Assembly (NCBI GenBank): GCA_903844215.1 | Contig: CAIMSP010000011.1 | Span: 1-59,039 of the forward strand | Direction of reading: 5' to 3' | Source of the DNA: an uncultured beta proteobacterium | Lineage (GTDB): Bacteria > Pseudomonadota > Gammaproteobacteria > Burkholderiales > Burkholderiaceae_C | DNA length: 59,039 bases | In this document: in pieces, positions 25,728-34,547 of the stretch | How positions within the stretch are numbered: position 1 is the stretch's first letter | How the letters are laid out: each line of letters begins with the position of its first letter | Made by a program: the position numbers and the translations under genes | Notes under the pieces: model-generated | Database searches by the model: none | Told to the model about the DNA's origin: nothing | Seen by the model: only the letters and a program-made list of their open reading frames with translations

Positions 25728-27091
25728 GTAGCAATCAAAAAATGACGTTCAACGACCTGGAGAACTGGCTCAACGAGCGCCGCGTGACCGAGGTCGAGTG
25801 CCTGGTCCCCGACTTGACCGGCGTGGCACGCGGCAAGATCTTGCCGCGCGAGAAGTTCACCGAAGACCGCGGCATGCGCATTCCGGAAGCGATTGTGGCC
25901 ATGGGCGTGACCGGCGAGTTTCCGGTCAACGGGCCCTACTACGACGTCATCAAGCCGACCGATCGCGACATGCATCTGCAGCCCGACGCCTCCACGGTGC
26001 GCATCGTTCCCTGGGCCACGGACCCGACGGCGCAGGTGATCCACGACTGCTTCGATCGCGACGGCAAACTCGTTCCGTTTGCGCCGCGCAGCGTGTTGCG
26101 CCGCGTTTGCGACCTGTACGCGGCCGAGGGCATCGAGCCGGTGGTGGCGCCCGAACTCGAGTTCTATCTGGTGTCGCGCAACACCGATCCGAATGCGGTG
26201 CTCAAGCCGCCCATCGGGCGCAGCGGCCGGGCCGAAACCTCGCGCCAGTCGTACAGCATCGACGCGGTGAACGAGTTCGATCCGCTGTTCGAGGAGCTCT
26301 ACGACTTCTGCGAAAAAATGGAGCTCAACGTGGACACGCTGATCCACGAGGCCGGCGCCGGGCAGATGGAGATCAACTTCTTCCATGCGCACCCGCTGGG
26401 CCTGGCGGACGAGGTCTTTCTGTTCAAGCGCACGGTGCGCGAAGTCGCGCTGCGCCACGACATGTACGCCACCTTCATGGCCAAGCCGATCGAAGGCGAA
26501 CCCGGCAGCGCAATGCACGTGCACCAGAGTCTGGTGAGCCAGGCCACGGGCAAGAACATCTTCAGCAACGAAGACGGCACGCCGTCGCAGGCCTTCTACC
26601 ATTACATCGGCGGCTTGCAGCGCTACATTCCCGCCGCCATGGCGCTGGTGGCGCCGTACGTGAACAGCTACCGCCGACTGGCGCGCCACACCGCCGCGCC
26701 CATCAACATCGAATGGGGCTTTGACAATCGCACCGTGGGCATCCGTTCGCCGATCTCCAGCCCCGAGGCGCGGCGCATCGAGAACCGCGTCATCGGCGTC
26801 GATGCCAACCCCTATGTGGCCATGGCCATGACGCTGGCCTGCGGCTACCTGGGCATGAAGAAGAAGATCGAGCCCAAATCCGAAATGAAGGGCGACGCCT
26901 ATCTGGCGCCGTATTCACTGCCGCGCAGCCTGGGCGAAGCGCTCGATCTGTTGCGCAACGAGACCGATCTGCACGACATCCTGGGCAAGGAATTCATCAC
27001 GGTTTACACCGAGGTCAAGGAACTCGAATTCGAAGAGTTCATGAAAGTGATTTCGCCCTGGGAGCGGGAGCACTTGCTGCTGCATGTGTGA
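25724..27091 (+). CDS. puuA: gamma-glutamylpolyamine synthetase (PuuA-like 2)
   Basis: A 455-residue glutamine synthetase family protein. Blocks in order: VECLVPDLTGVARGK, ELEFYLVS, EAGAGQMEINF, KPIEGEPGSAMHVHQS, NSYRRLARHTAAP, INIEWGFDNRTVG and GVDANPYVAMAM. It is close in layout to the copy at 3796 but differs throughout, so the two are old paralogues rather than a recent duplication. It would couple glutamate to putrescine or longer polyamines with ATP. It is coupled to puuD and its TGA stop begins the third copy of the dispersed hairpin element, exactly as for the first synthetase gene. Confidence 0.88.
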   Translation: MSSNQKMTFNDLENWLNERRVTEVECLVPDLTGVARGKILPREKFTEDRGMRIPEAIVAMGVTGEFPVNGPYYDVIKPTDRDMHLQPDASTVRIVPWATDPTAQVIHDCFDRDGKLVPFAPRSVLRRVCDLYAAEGIEPVVAPELEFYLVSRNTDPNAVLKPPIGRSGRAETSRQSYSIDAVNEFDPLFEELYDFCEKMELNVDTLIHEAGAGQMEINFFHAHPLGLADEVFLFKRTVREVALRHDMYATFMAKPIEGEPGSAMHVHQSLVSQATGKNIFSNEDGTPSQAFYHYIGGLQRYIPAAMALVAPYVNSYRRLARHTAAPINIEWGFDNRTVGIRSPISSPEARRIENRVIGVDANPYVAMAMTLACGYLGMKKKIEPKSEMKGDAYLAPYSLPRSLGEALDLLRNETDLHDILGKEFITVYTEVKELEFEEFMKVISPWEREHLLLHV

Positions 27092-27147
27092 GAACTTGCG
27101 GGACAGACCAAGAGTTACGCGAAGCGAACTTTGCTCTGTCCTCAACC
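27089..27147 (+). repeat. dispersed hairpin element, copy 3 of 3
   Basis: Arms GGACAGA (27101-27107) and TCTGTCC (27135-27141), inner stem AGTTACGC-GAA-GCGAACT. Compared with copy 1, the inner pair C-G is replaced by T-A, so pairing is kept. The left end TGAGA is the stop codon of the synthetase gene. Confidence 0.75.
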
Positions 27148-27155
27148 GAATAGAA

Positions 27156-27186
27156 GTAGGGGTTAGCGCAGCGTAACCCGACACCC
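27156..27186. repeat. GGGTTAGCGCAGCG hairpin repeat
   Basis: Arms GGGTTA (27160-27165) and TAACCC (27174-27179) around GCGCAGCG, the same family as the repeat at 24729. It lies between the second synthetase gene and the aminotransferase gene, directly after the other dispersed element. Confidence 0.6.
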
Positions 27187-27211
27187 CGAACCAAGACTCA
27201 AAGGAACCGAT

Positions 27212-28651
27212 ATGAATACAACCTCTGTGATCGCCCCGGCCGCCCTGGTGCGCCGCGCCGGCCAAGTTGACACCCAGGCGATCCAGGCCCTGGACAGCGC
27301 CCACTTTCTCCATCCTTTCACCGACTTCAAGGACATGAATGCGCGTGGCTCGCGCATCATGACGCACGCGGACAACATCTACGTCTGGGACTCCGAAGGC
27401 AAGAAGGTGCTCGACGCGATGAGCGGCCTGTGGTGCGTGAACGCCGGCTATGCGCGCAAGGAACTGGCCGACGCCGCGCATCACCAGATGATGACCCTGC
27501 CCTACTACAACGCCTTCTTTCAGACCACCAATGTGCCTGCGGTGCAACTCGCGGCCAAGCTGGCTGCGCTTGCGCCCAAGGTGGGAGAGCGCAGCTTCGA
27601 GCACGTCTTCTACTCCAGCAGCGGCAGCGAAAGCAACGACACGAATGTGCGCATGGTGCGCCGCTATTGGGACCTGCTGGGCCAGCCCCAGCGCAAGGTC
27701 ATCATCGGGCGCGTCAACGGCTACCACGGCAGCACCATGGCGGCCGCGTCGCTGGGCGGCATGAGCGGCATGCACGCCCAGGGCGATCTGCCGCTGCCCA
27801 ACATCACGCACATCGGCCAGCCCTACTTTTTCGAGGACGGCTTGGCGGGCGAGACCGAAGATGAATTCGGCCTGCGCGCGGCCGGCTGGCTGGAGCAAAA
27901 GATCTTGGAGCTCGGCGCCGACAAGGTGGCGGCCTTCATCGGCGAGCCGGTGCAAGGCGCGGGTGGCGTCATCATTCCCCCCGCCACTTACTGGCCCGAG
28001 ATCCAGCGCATCGTTGACAAGTACGGCATTTTGCTCATCAGCGACGAGGTGATCTGCGCCTTTGGCCGTCTAGGCCACTGGTTCGCCTACGAAAAGTTTG
28101 GCATGAAGCCCGATCTGGTGACCTTCGCCAAGGGCGTGACCAGCGGCTACATCCCGCTGGGCGGGGTGATGGTGGGCAACCGCGTGGCCAAGGTGTTGAT
28201 CGAGTTGGGCGGTGACTTCAACCACGGCTACACCTACTCCGGCCACCCCGTGGCCTGTGCCGTGGCCCTGGCGAACCTGGAGTTGATGGAGCGCGAGCAG
28301 TTGGTGCAGCGCGTGCACGACGACATCGGACCCTACCTGGCGCAGCGCTTTGCCGAACTCAAAGCTCATCCCCTGGTCGGCGACGCCCAGACCTGTGGCT
28401 TTGTCGCCGGCCTGGTGCTGGTGAAGAACAAGGCCAACAAGGAGCGCTTTGCCGAGGAACTCGGCGTGGGCATGCTGTGCCGGGGCCACTGTTTTGGCAA
28501 CGGACTCATCATGCGCGCCGTGGGCGACCGCATGATCATTGCGCCGCCGCTGGTGATGACGCACGCGCAAATCGACGAAATGATGGCGCTGATCCTCAAA
28601 TGCCTGGACCTGACCTTGGCCGATGCGCGCAAAAGTGGCTGGTTGGCATAG
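27212..28651 (+). CDS. spuC: putrescine/polyamine:pyruvate aminotransferase (class III)
   Basis: A 479-residue class-III PLP aminotransferase. The long N-terminal arm with HFLHPFTDFKDMNARGSR is typical of SpuC and omega-amino-acid:pyruvate aminotransferases. SSSGSESNDTNVRMVRRYW lies in the cofactor pocket, ISDEVICAFGRLG holds the PLP-binding Asp, and FAKGVTSGY the Schiff-base Lys near 307. It would convert putrescine or cadaverine to the aminoaldehyde with pyruvate as acceptor, a route parallel to the gamma-glutamyl one. The gene is rightward between puuA and potF. Beta-alanine:pyruvate aminotransferase is a possible alternative. Confidence 0.83.
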   Translation: MNTTSVIAPAALVRRAGQVDTQAIQALDSAHFLHPFTDFKDMNARGSRIMTHADNIYVWDSEGKKVLDAMSGLWCVNAGYARKELADAAHHQMMTLPYYNAFFQTTNVPAVQLAAKLAALAPKVGERSFEHVFYSSSGSESNDTNVRMVRRYWDLLGQPQRKVIIGRVNGYHGSTMAAASLGGMSGMHAQGDLPLPNITHIGQPYFFEDGLAGETEDEFGLRAAGWLEQKILELGADKVAAFIGEPVQGAGGVIIPPATYWPEIQRIVDKYGILLISDEVICAFGRLGHWFAYEKFGMKPDLVTFAKGVTSGYIPLGGVMVGNRVAKVLIELGGDFNHGYTYSGHPVACAVALANLELMEREQLVQRVHDDIGPYLAQRFAELKAHPLVGDAQTCGFVAGLVLVKNKANKERFAEELGVGMLCRGHCFGNGLIMRAVGDRMIIAPPLVMTHAQIDEMMALILKCLDLTLADARKSGWLA

Positions 28652-28669
28652 GGATTGCATGGATGCGAA

Positions 28670-28684
28670 GGGTCGATTCGACCC
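28670..28684 (+). terminator. short hairpin after the aminotransferase gene
   Basis: GGGTCGA (28670-28676) and TCGACCC (28678-28684) form a compact palindrome 18 bp after the spuC stop. There is no adjacent T-run, so it could equally be an operator for potF. It lies in the 125-bp gap before the importer genes. Confidence 0.3.
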
Positions 28685-28776
28685 GCTATGATCTTGTGGT
28701 TATTTTGGTGCGTTGGCCTTCCTGGAACGAATCTGGGTCTGCCGACGTGATGTTTGGTTGATTTCAGGAGTTCAAT

Positions 28777-29907
28777 GTGGGCAATATTTTCAAGAAGCTG
28801 GGTGCACGCGCCATTTTTGCAAGTCTGTCGGTGGCGGGCCTGATGGCTGCCGTCGCCACTCCCGTCGCCGCGCAGGAAGAGAAGATTCTCAACATCTACA
28901 ACTGGTCGGACTACATCGCGGAGGACACGATCGCCAACTTCGAGAAGGAAACCGGCATCAAGGTGCGCTACGACACCTTTGATACGAATGAAATCCTGCA
29001 CGCCAAACTGGTCGCGGGCAAGACCGGTTATGACATCGTCGTGCCTTCTTCGGGCTGGGCCAAGCTGCAGATGGACGGCGGCTTGCTGCGCAAACTGGAC
29101 AAGGCGCAAATCCCGAACCTGAAGAACATGGATGCGGATATCCAAAAGCAGATTGCCAGCCTGGACCCGGGCAATCAATATCTGGTGAACTGGCTCTGGG
29201 GTTACACCACGGTCGGCATCAATGTGGCCAAGGTCAAAGCGGCACTGGGCAGTGAGCCCATTCCGGCCAACGTTTGGGAACTGGTGTTCAACCCGAAGTA
29301 CATCGGCAAGTTGAAGAGCTGCGGCGTTTCTTTCCTGGACGCGGGTTCGGAGATCTTGCCTGCGGCATTGCACTATTTGGGCAAAGATCCCTTCAGCCGG
29401 AATCCGGCTGACTACTCCGAAGCCGCCGCGCTGCTCAAGTCGATTCGCCCCTACATCACGCTGTTCAGTTCGTCGGGTTACATCAACGATCTGGCGGGCG
29501 GCTCCATTTGTTTGTCCCTGGGCTGGAACGGCGACATCAATATCGCGCGCCAGCGCGCCATTGAAGGCAAGACCGGGCAGGAGATTGTGGCGCTCATTCC
29601 GAAAAATGGTGGTCTGCTGTTCTTTGACATGATGGCCATCCCGGCGGACGCACCGCACCCGAAGAACGCCTATGCCTGGATGAATTACATCCTTCGCCCC
29701 GAGGTCAACGCGTCGCTCACGAACAAGGTGTTCTACGCCAACCCCACCTTGGCATCGCGCCCCTTCATCAAGTCCGAGGTGGCGAAGAATCCGTCGGTAT
29801 TCCCGACCTCGGCCGAACTGGCCACCATGGTCGCGCCCAAGGCCTTGAACAATGACATCCGGCGCCAGATCACCCGTGTTTACACGGCCTTCAAGACCGG
29901 CCTGTGA
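28777..29907 (+). CDS. potF: polyamine ABC transporter, periplasmic binding protein
   Basis: A 376-residue solute-binding protein. A signal peptide occupies about 1-32 (ending TPVAA before QEEKILNIYNW). ILNIYNWSDYIAEDTI, TFDTNEILHAKLVAGKTGYD and DIVVPSSGW are the hallmarks of the PotD/PotF/SpuD group that captures putrescine or spermidine. The start is a GTG with CAGGAG six bases before it; an ATG two bases upstream is out of frame. It heads a complete potFGHI importer. Whether it prefers putrescine (PotF) or spermidine (SpuE/PotD) cannot be decided; the catabolic neighbours favour putrescine. Confidence 0.88.
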   Translation: MGNIFKKLGARAIFASLSVAGLMAAVATPVAAQEEKILNIYNWSDYIAEDTIANFEKETGIKVRYDTFDTNEILHAKLVAGKTGYDIVVPSSGWAKLQMDGGLLRKLDKAQIPNLKNMDADIQKQIASLDPGNQYLVNWLWGYTTVGINVAKVKAALGSEPIPANVWELVFNPKYIGKLKSCGVSFLDAGSEILPAALHYLGKDPFSRNPADYSEAAALLKSIRPYITLFSSSGYINDLAGGSICLSLGWNGDINIARQRAIEGKTGQEIVALIPKNGGLLFFDMMAIPADAPHPKNAYAWMNYILRPEVNASLTNKVFYANPTLASRPFIKSEVAKNPSVFPTSAELATMVAPKALNNDIRRQITRVYTAFKTGL

Positions 29908-29947
29908 TCCTGCTTGCCCTCGATTTTTCAACATCAGGATCCATCAC

Positions 29948-31105
29948 GTGAGCACCGAAACGCCTGCCATGGCAGCGGTTAGCGCGCCGATCAGCGCGAC
30001 GCCGTTCCTGCAAATCCGTCACATCATCAAGCAATTTGACGATGTGTTTGCAGTGGACGATGTGACGCTGAACATCCACAAAGGCGAGATCTTTGCGCTG
30101 CTGGGTTCTTCCGGCTGCGGCAAGTCCACGCTGTTGCGCATGCTGGCGGGTTTTGAACGGCCCACTTCGGGGCAGATCCTGCTCGAGGGCCAGGATGTGG
30201 TGGGCCTGGCGCCGTACGAGCGGCCCATGAACATGATGTTCCAGAGTTACGCTTTGTTCCCGCACCTCACGGTCTGGGACAACGTGGCCTTCGGCTTGCG
30301 GCGCGACCACTTGCCCAAGGACGAGGTCAACGCCCGCGTGACGCAGATGCTGGAGTTGGTGCAACTCAAAGCCTACGCCAAGCGCAAGCCGCACCAGCTC
30401 TCGGGCGGGCAGCAGCAGCGCGTGGCGCTGGCGCGCAGCCTGGCCAAGCGCCCCAAGTTGTTGCTGCTGGACGAGCCGCTGGGCGCGCTCGATGCCAAGC
30501 TGCGCGAGCGCACGCAGTTGGAGCTCGTGGGCATCATCGAGCAGGTGGGCGTGACCTGCGTCATGGTGACGCATGACCAAGAAGAAGCCATGACCATGGC
30601 CACGCGCATTGGCGTCATGAGTGAAGGCAAGATCCTCCAGGTCGGCAAGCCCGCCGAGATCTACGAAACGCCCAATTGCCGCTTTGTTGCTGATTTCATT
30701 GGGAGCGTGAACCTGTTCAAGGGAACGCTCACGCAGGACGAACCCGATCACGTGGTGATCACTTCGCCCGAATGCCAGCATTACGTGAGCCATGGCATCA
30801 CCGGCACTTTGGGCATGACCGTGCACGTTGCTGTGCGACCCGAGAAGATGACGATTCAGCAGGGTCGCCCCGCCGAAGCCGAGCGCGAGTCGCCCGAGCA
30901 GGTGGGATTCAACGAGGCGCAAGGGGTGATCAAGGACTTGGCCTATCTGGGCAGCCTCACGACCTACCACGTACAGCTCGACAGCGGCATGGTGGTCAAG
31001 GTGACGCACACCAACGCCGCGCGCCATGACGCCACGGCACTGACCTGGGGCGACCGGGTCTACGTCTGGTGGTGTGGCTCCGACGTGGTGGTGTTGACCG
31101 CCTAG
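29948..31105 (+). CDS. potG: polyamine ABC transporter, ATP-binding protein
   Basis: A 385-residue ABC ATPase with Walker A GSSGCGKST (53-61), the Q-loop MFQSYALFPH, the signature LSGGQQQRVALARSL, Walker B LLLLDEPLGALD and the H-loop VTHDQEEA. A C-terminal TOBE-type regulatory domain follows from about 265. This matches PotA/PotG of polyamine importers. The start is placed at GTG 29948; an ATG at 29969 is the alternative. It energises uptake through PotH and PotI in the inner membrane and is followed by potH one base after its stop. Confidence 0.88.
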   Translation: MSTETPAMAAVSAPISATPFLQIRHIIKQFDDVFAVDDVTLNIHKGEIFALLGSSGCGKSTLLRMLAGFERPTSGQILLEGQDVVGLAPYERPMNMMFQSYALFPHLTVWDNVAFGLRRDHLPKDEVNARVTQMLELVQLKAYAKRKPHQLSGGQQQRVALARSLAKRPKLLLLDEPLGALDAKLRERTQLELVGIIEQVGVTCVMVTHDQEEAMTMATRIGVMSEGKILQVGKPAEIYETPNCRFVADFIGSVNLFKGTLTQDEPDHVVITSPECQHYVSHGITGTLGMTVHVAVRPEKMTIQQGRPAEAERESPEQVGFNEAQGVIKDLAYLGSLTTYHVQLDSGMVVKVTHTNAARHDATALTWGDRVYVWWCGSDVVVLTA

Positions 31106-31106
31106 C

Positions 31107-32039
31107 ATGCGCATGAAGCCCCGCAACTTTTCTGCCTCGCTGCTCAGCCACAAGCTGTCCGGCGCCTGGGGGCGTTGGGCCGTCATTGGCGTGCCGCTGG
31201 CGTTCCTGCTGATGTTCTTCTTGCTGCCGTTTTTGGTGGTGCTCAAGATCAGCGTGTCTGAAATGGTGAACGTGGATTTCAATCCGCTGATCAGCTGGAC
31301 CGAAGGCGTGCTGCAACTCAAGCTCAGGTTTGCCAACTATTTGTTCATTGCCGAAGACGACCTGTACTTCAAGACCTATTTGAGTTCGCTCAAGTTCGCC
31401 GCCGTCACCACGCTGATTTGCTTGTTCATTGCCTACCCGTTTGCCTACTTCCTCGCGCGCAGCCCAGCCGACCGGCGCCCGGCGCTGCTGATGTTGGTGA
31501 TGCTGCCCTTTTGGACGTCTTTTTTGCTGCGCGTGTACGCGTGGAAGATGCTGCTCGCCGACAACGGTGTGTTCAACAATACCGCGCTCTGGCTGGGCCT
31601 GATGGACGAGCCGCTGAAGATGATGAACACGCCTTTTTCGCTGGTGCTGGGCATGGTCTACACCTATGTTCCCTTCATGATCCTGCCGCTGTACGCGAAT
31701 CTGGTGAAGATGGACCTGAGCCTGCTGGAGGCCGCGCTGGACCTTGGTGCCACGCCCTGGCAGGCGTTTTGGCGCATCACCGTGCCGCTGTCCAGGAGCG
31801 GCATCCTGGCCGGCTCGATGCTCGTGTTCATTCCTTGCGTCGGCGAGTTCGTCATTCCTGAGTTGCTGGGCGGGCCGCAAACGCTGATGATCGGTCGCGT
31901 GCTATGGGATGAGTTTTTCAGCAACAACGACTGGCCCATGGCCGCAAGCGTTGCGGTGGTGATGATCTTGCTCATCATCGTTCCACTGGCGTTGTTCAAC
32001 AAGTACCAGGCCGAAAGCACGCAGGGAGGCCGCGCATGA
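31107..32039 (+). CDS. potH: polyamine ABC transporter permease 1
   Basis: A 310-residue permease with six predicted helices and the EAA loop, here EAALDLGATPWQAFWRI, which docks on the ATPase. The long first periplasmic segment (about 45-90) with LRFANYLFIAEDDLYFKTY is typical of PotH/PotB. The stop overlaps potI (ATGA), so the two permeases are made in equal amounts. Confidence 0.88.
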   Translation: MRMKPRNFSASLLSHKLSGAWGRWAVIGVPLAFLLMFFLLPFLVVLKISVSEMVNVDFNPLISWTEGVLQLKLRFANYLFIAEDDLYFKTYLSSLKFAAVTTLICLFIAYPFAYFLARSPADRRPALLMLVMLPFWTSFLLRVYAWKMLLADNGVFNNTALWLGLMDEPLKMMNTPFSLVLGMVYTYVPFMILPLYANLVKMDLSLLEAALDLGATPWQAFWRITVPLSRSGILAGSMLVFIPCVGEFVIPELLGGPQTLMIGRVLWDEFFSNNDWPMAASVAVVMILLIIVPLALFNKYQAESTQGGRA

Positions 32040-32881
32040 AGCTCAATCTGGGGCGCGCCACCAGCCTGGGTTGGATGGGCGCGGTCTTTGTCTTTCTGTA
32101 CCTGCCGATCTTCACGCTGATGCTGTTCAGCTTCAATGCAAGTCCGATGGTGACGAACTGGGGCGGTTTTTCGCTGCGCTGGTATGCGGCCCTGATGAAG
32201 GATACGGAAATCATCAACGGCTTCATCCTGTCGCTCAAGGTGGCGTTCATGACGGCCTGCGCCTCGGTGGTGTTTGGTACGCTGGCGGCGGTCGCCCTGA
32301 GCCGCTTCAAGCGCTTTCCCGGACGTACGCTGTTTGCCGGCATGGTGAGTTCGCCCCTGGTCATGCCCGAAGTCATCATCGGCCTGTCGCTGCTGCTGAT
32401 GCTGGTGTCGGTGCAGCGCATGTTCGGCTTTCCCGAGCGCGGTGTGCTCACCATCTGGATGGGTCATACCCTGCTCGGAATGGCCTACGCCACGGTGGTG
32501 GTGCAGTCGCGCCTGCAGGAGATCAGCCCGCAAATGGAAGAAGCCGCGCAAGACCTGGGGTGCCGCCCTTGGCAGGTGTTTTTTCTGGTCACGCTGCCCT
32601 TGATTTCGCAAGCCATCGCTTCGGCCTGGCTGCTCACCTTCACGCTGTCGCTGGACGATGTGGTGCTATCGGCCTTCCTTTCCGGGCCGGGTTCGACCAC
32701 CATGCCCATCACCATCTTCAGTCGCGCGCGCTTGGGGCTGAGCCCCAGCGTGAACACCGTGGCCACACTCACCGTGCTGGTGGTGAGTGTCGGCGTGGTG
32801 CTGGCCAGCATCATGATGTCGCGTGCCGAAAAGCGTCGCGCACAGGAGATGGCGGCGGCGTTTCGCAGCGCCGGACAATAG
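32036..32881 (+). CDS. potI: polyamine ABC transporter permease 2
   Basis: A 281-residue permease of the PotI/PotC type, with six helices, an N-terminal YLPIFTLMLFSFN helix and the EAA loop EEAAQDLGCRPWQVFFLV. It pairs with PotH to form the channel. The start ATG overlaps the potH stop. It is the last gene of the importer; a porin gene begins 41 bp later, probably in the same transcript. Confidence 0.88.
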   Translation: MKLNLGRATSLGWMGAVFVFLYLPIFTLMLFSFNASPMVTNWGGFSLRWYAALMKDTEIINGFILSLKVAFMTACASVVFGTLAAVALSRFKRFPGRTLFAGMVSSPLVMPEVIIGLSLLLMLVSVQRMFGFPERGVLTIWMGHTLLGMAYATVVVQSRLQEISPQMEEAAQDLGCRPWQVFFLVTLPLISQAIASAWLLTFTLSLDDVVLSAFLSGPGSTTMPITIFSRARLGLSPSVNTVATLTVLVVSVGVVLASIMMSRAEKRRAQEMAAAFRSAGQ

Positions 32882-32922
32882 CGAAATTCGAGTCAGGTCT
32901 TAATTTTTTAATGGAGCAATCA

Positions 32923-34329
32923 ATGAAGAATCAATTGTCTGTGTTGACCCTGGCGCTGGCCGCCATCTTCCCGCTGGGCCAGACGGCGCACGCGCAATCC
33001 GCCGCCGAACTCAAGGCCGAGATTGAGCAGCTCAAGCAACAGTTGCAAGTGCTCATGAAGAAGGTTGACGCCGTGTCCGAAGCCAGCAGCGCCGCGCCTG
33101 CGGTCGAGGTGCAGGACTTCAACCGCATCAAGGTCAAGGCTGAATCGACCGAAGACAGCATCGAAGCCGCCGGCCTCAAGGGTTTTAAGATCAGTGGCCT
33201 GATCGACCCGACCTTCATCTACAGCAACCGCCAAAACCATGCGGGCTTTGTGTTTTTGAACAACTTTGACGGCATGGGCAACTCCGGCGTGGGCGACTCG
33301 TTCGCCTTTGACAACTCCTACTTCGGCATGGCCGTGCTCGATATCCAGAAGGAGACCGACGGCGGCAACAAGTGGCGCTTGACGTTGGCGCCGAGCAAGT
33401 CGGCCGCGTCGGGCTACAGCATTGGCTCCATCGTGCACGAAGCCTCGGTCTCGATTCCGCTGATCGACCCGGCCACGCGCCTGATCGCCGGCATGGTTCC
33501 GGACTGGAGTGGCTATGAATACATCATGCCCAACCAGCAGCCGCTGATCACCCACAACATGCTGTTCGACTTCACCATTCCCACGCTTTACAGTGGCGTG
33601 GGCATGGAGATCACGCGTGGCTCCTGGATCAGCAAGTTCATGCTCGGGAACCTCAACCAACTGCGCAAGTCACCCGGCGACAAGACCCCGGGGCTGGCCT
33701 ACCGCGCGGACTATGCCAAGGGCGAATTTTCTGGCTTTGGTTTCGCCGGGACACACTCCTTCAGCAGTGGCAACAGGTACGATCTATTTGAGGTGGATGG
33801 CTATTTCACGCGCGGCGACTTGACGCTGCAAGGCCAGGTCGGCGTCGGGCGCAAGCCCCTGGCCGCGGCCAACGGTGGCACGGCCGAGTGGGCCGGGCTG
33901 TCGGCGCTGGCGGGCTACAAGCTCACGCCGCGTCTGCAAGCGGTGGCGCGTTTTGACTACATCGCGAATCGCAAAAACGGCGGCGGCGTGCCAGGCGCGG
34001 TTGCATCGGGTTGTCTGGATGCCACCGGCGCGGACGATTCCGCCAACAGTTGCGCCAACGCCGTGGTCGCCCTGGGTGACTACCGCAACGGCTTTGGACC
34101 CAGCTACCAAGACGCCGTTGACTTCGCCACGGGTGTGACCACGAGCCTGCGCGGCGTGAATCGCTTTGCCCTGTCCACGGGCTTCAACTACCTCATCAAC
34201 CCCACGACCACCTGGAAGGTCGAGGCCCGCTACGACGGCGCCAGCGGCGCGGTGTTCTACGACGTGAAAGATGCTTCGTTCAAGAAGAACAACATGTTGT
34301 TCGGCACCTCCATGGTCGTGGCGTTCTAA
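32923..34329 (+). CDS. DUF3138-type outer-membrane porin-like protein
   Basis: A 468-residue outer-membrane protein. It has a signal peptide (1-23, ending AHA), then a heptad-like coiled-coil stretch (AAELKAEIEQLKQQLQVLMK, about 26-45) and a beta barrel with many aromatic strands ending in VVAF. This coiled coil plus barrel matches DUF3138 proteins of Burkholderiales. The start at 32923 is preferred over an ATG at 32911 because GGAG within the first codons of the longer form is the obvious SD for the shorter one. Adjacent to potFGHI it probably lets polyamines or related amines cross the outer membrane. That role is inference from position only. Confidence 0.8.
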   Translation: MKNQLSVLTLALAAIFPLGQTAHAQSAAELKAEIEQLKQQLQVLMKKVDAVSEASSAAPAVEVQDFNRIKVKAESTEDSIEAAGLKGFKISGLIDPTFIYSNRQNHAGFVFLNNFDGMGNSGVGDSFAFDNSYFGMAVLDIQKETDGGNKWRLTLAPSKSAASGYSIGSIVHEASVSIPLIDPATRLIAGMVPDWSGYEYIMPNQQPLITHNMLFDFTIPTLYSGVGMEITRGSWISKFMLGNLNQLRKSPGDKTPGLAYRADYAKGEFSGFGFAGTHSFSSGNRYDLFEVDGYFTRGDLTLQGQVGVGRKPLAAANGGTAEWAGLSALAGYKLTPRLQAVARFDYIANRKNGGGVPGAVASGCLDATGADDSANSCANAVVALGDYRNGFGPSYQDAVDFATGVTTSLRGVNRFALSTGFNYLINPTTTWKVEARYDGASGAVFYDVKDASFKKNNMLFGTSMVVAF

Positions 34330-34336
34330 GTTTCAT

Positions 34337-34392
34337 GCTGCGGCGGCGAACCGCCGCAGCGTCGGTTGGGCCAGCGCAGCGTCAGCCGACGC
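34337..34392 (+). terminator. strong double hairpin after the porin gene
   Basis: GCTGCGGCGG (34337-34346) and CCGCCGCAGC (34351-34360) form a perfect 10-bp stem with a CGAA loop. GCGTCGG (34359-34365) and CCGACGC (34386-34392) form an overlapping second stem with a GCGCAGCG centre like the other repeats. It probably ends the importer-porin transcript, though no T-run follows. Confidence 0.55.
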
Positions 34393-34547
34393 CCTTAGCG
34401 CGGTCGGCATTCGTTGGTTCACGGCCCTGAGTGCTGCGCGGCCGAGCGTTTGCGTGCGCAGGGTGGCAGCCATGTCACCCGTTTGCATTTTTTGCCGCTC
34501 AGGAAGCCACTTTGGTCGAGCCGGAATAGTCCAGTCAGGAACATTGC

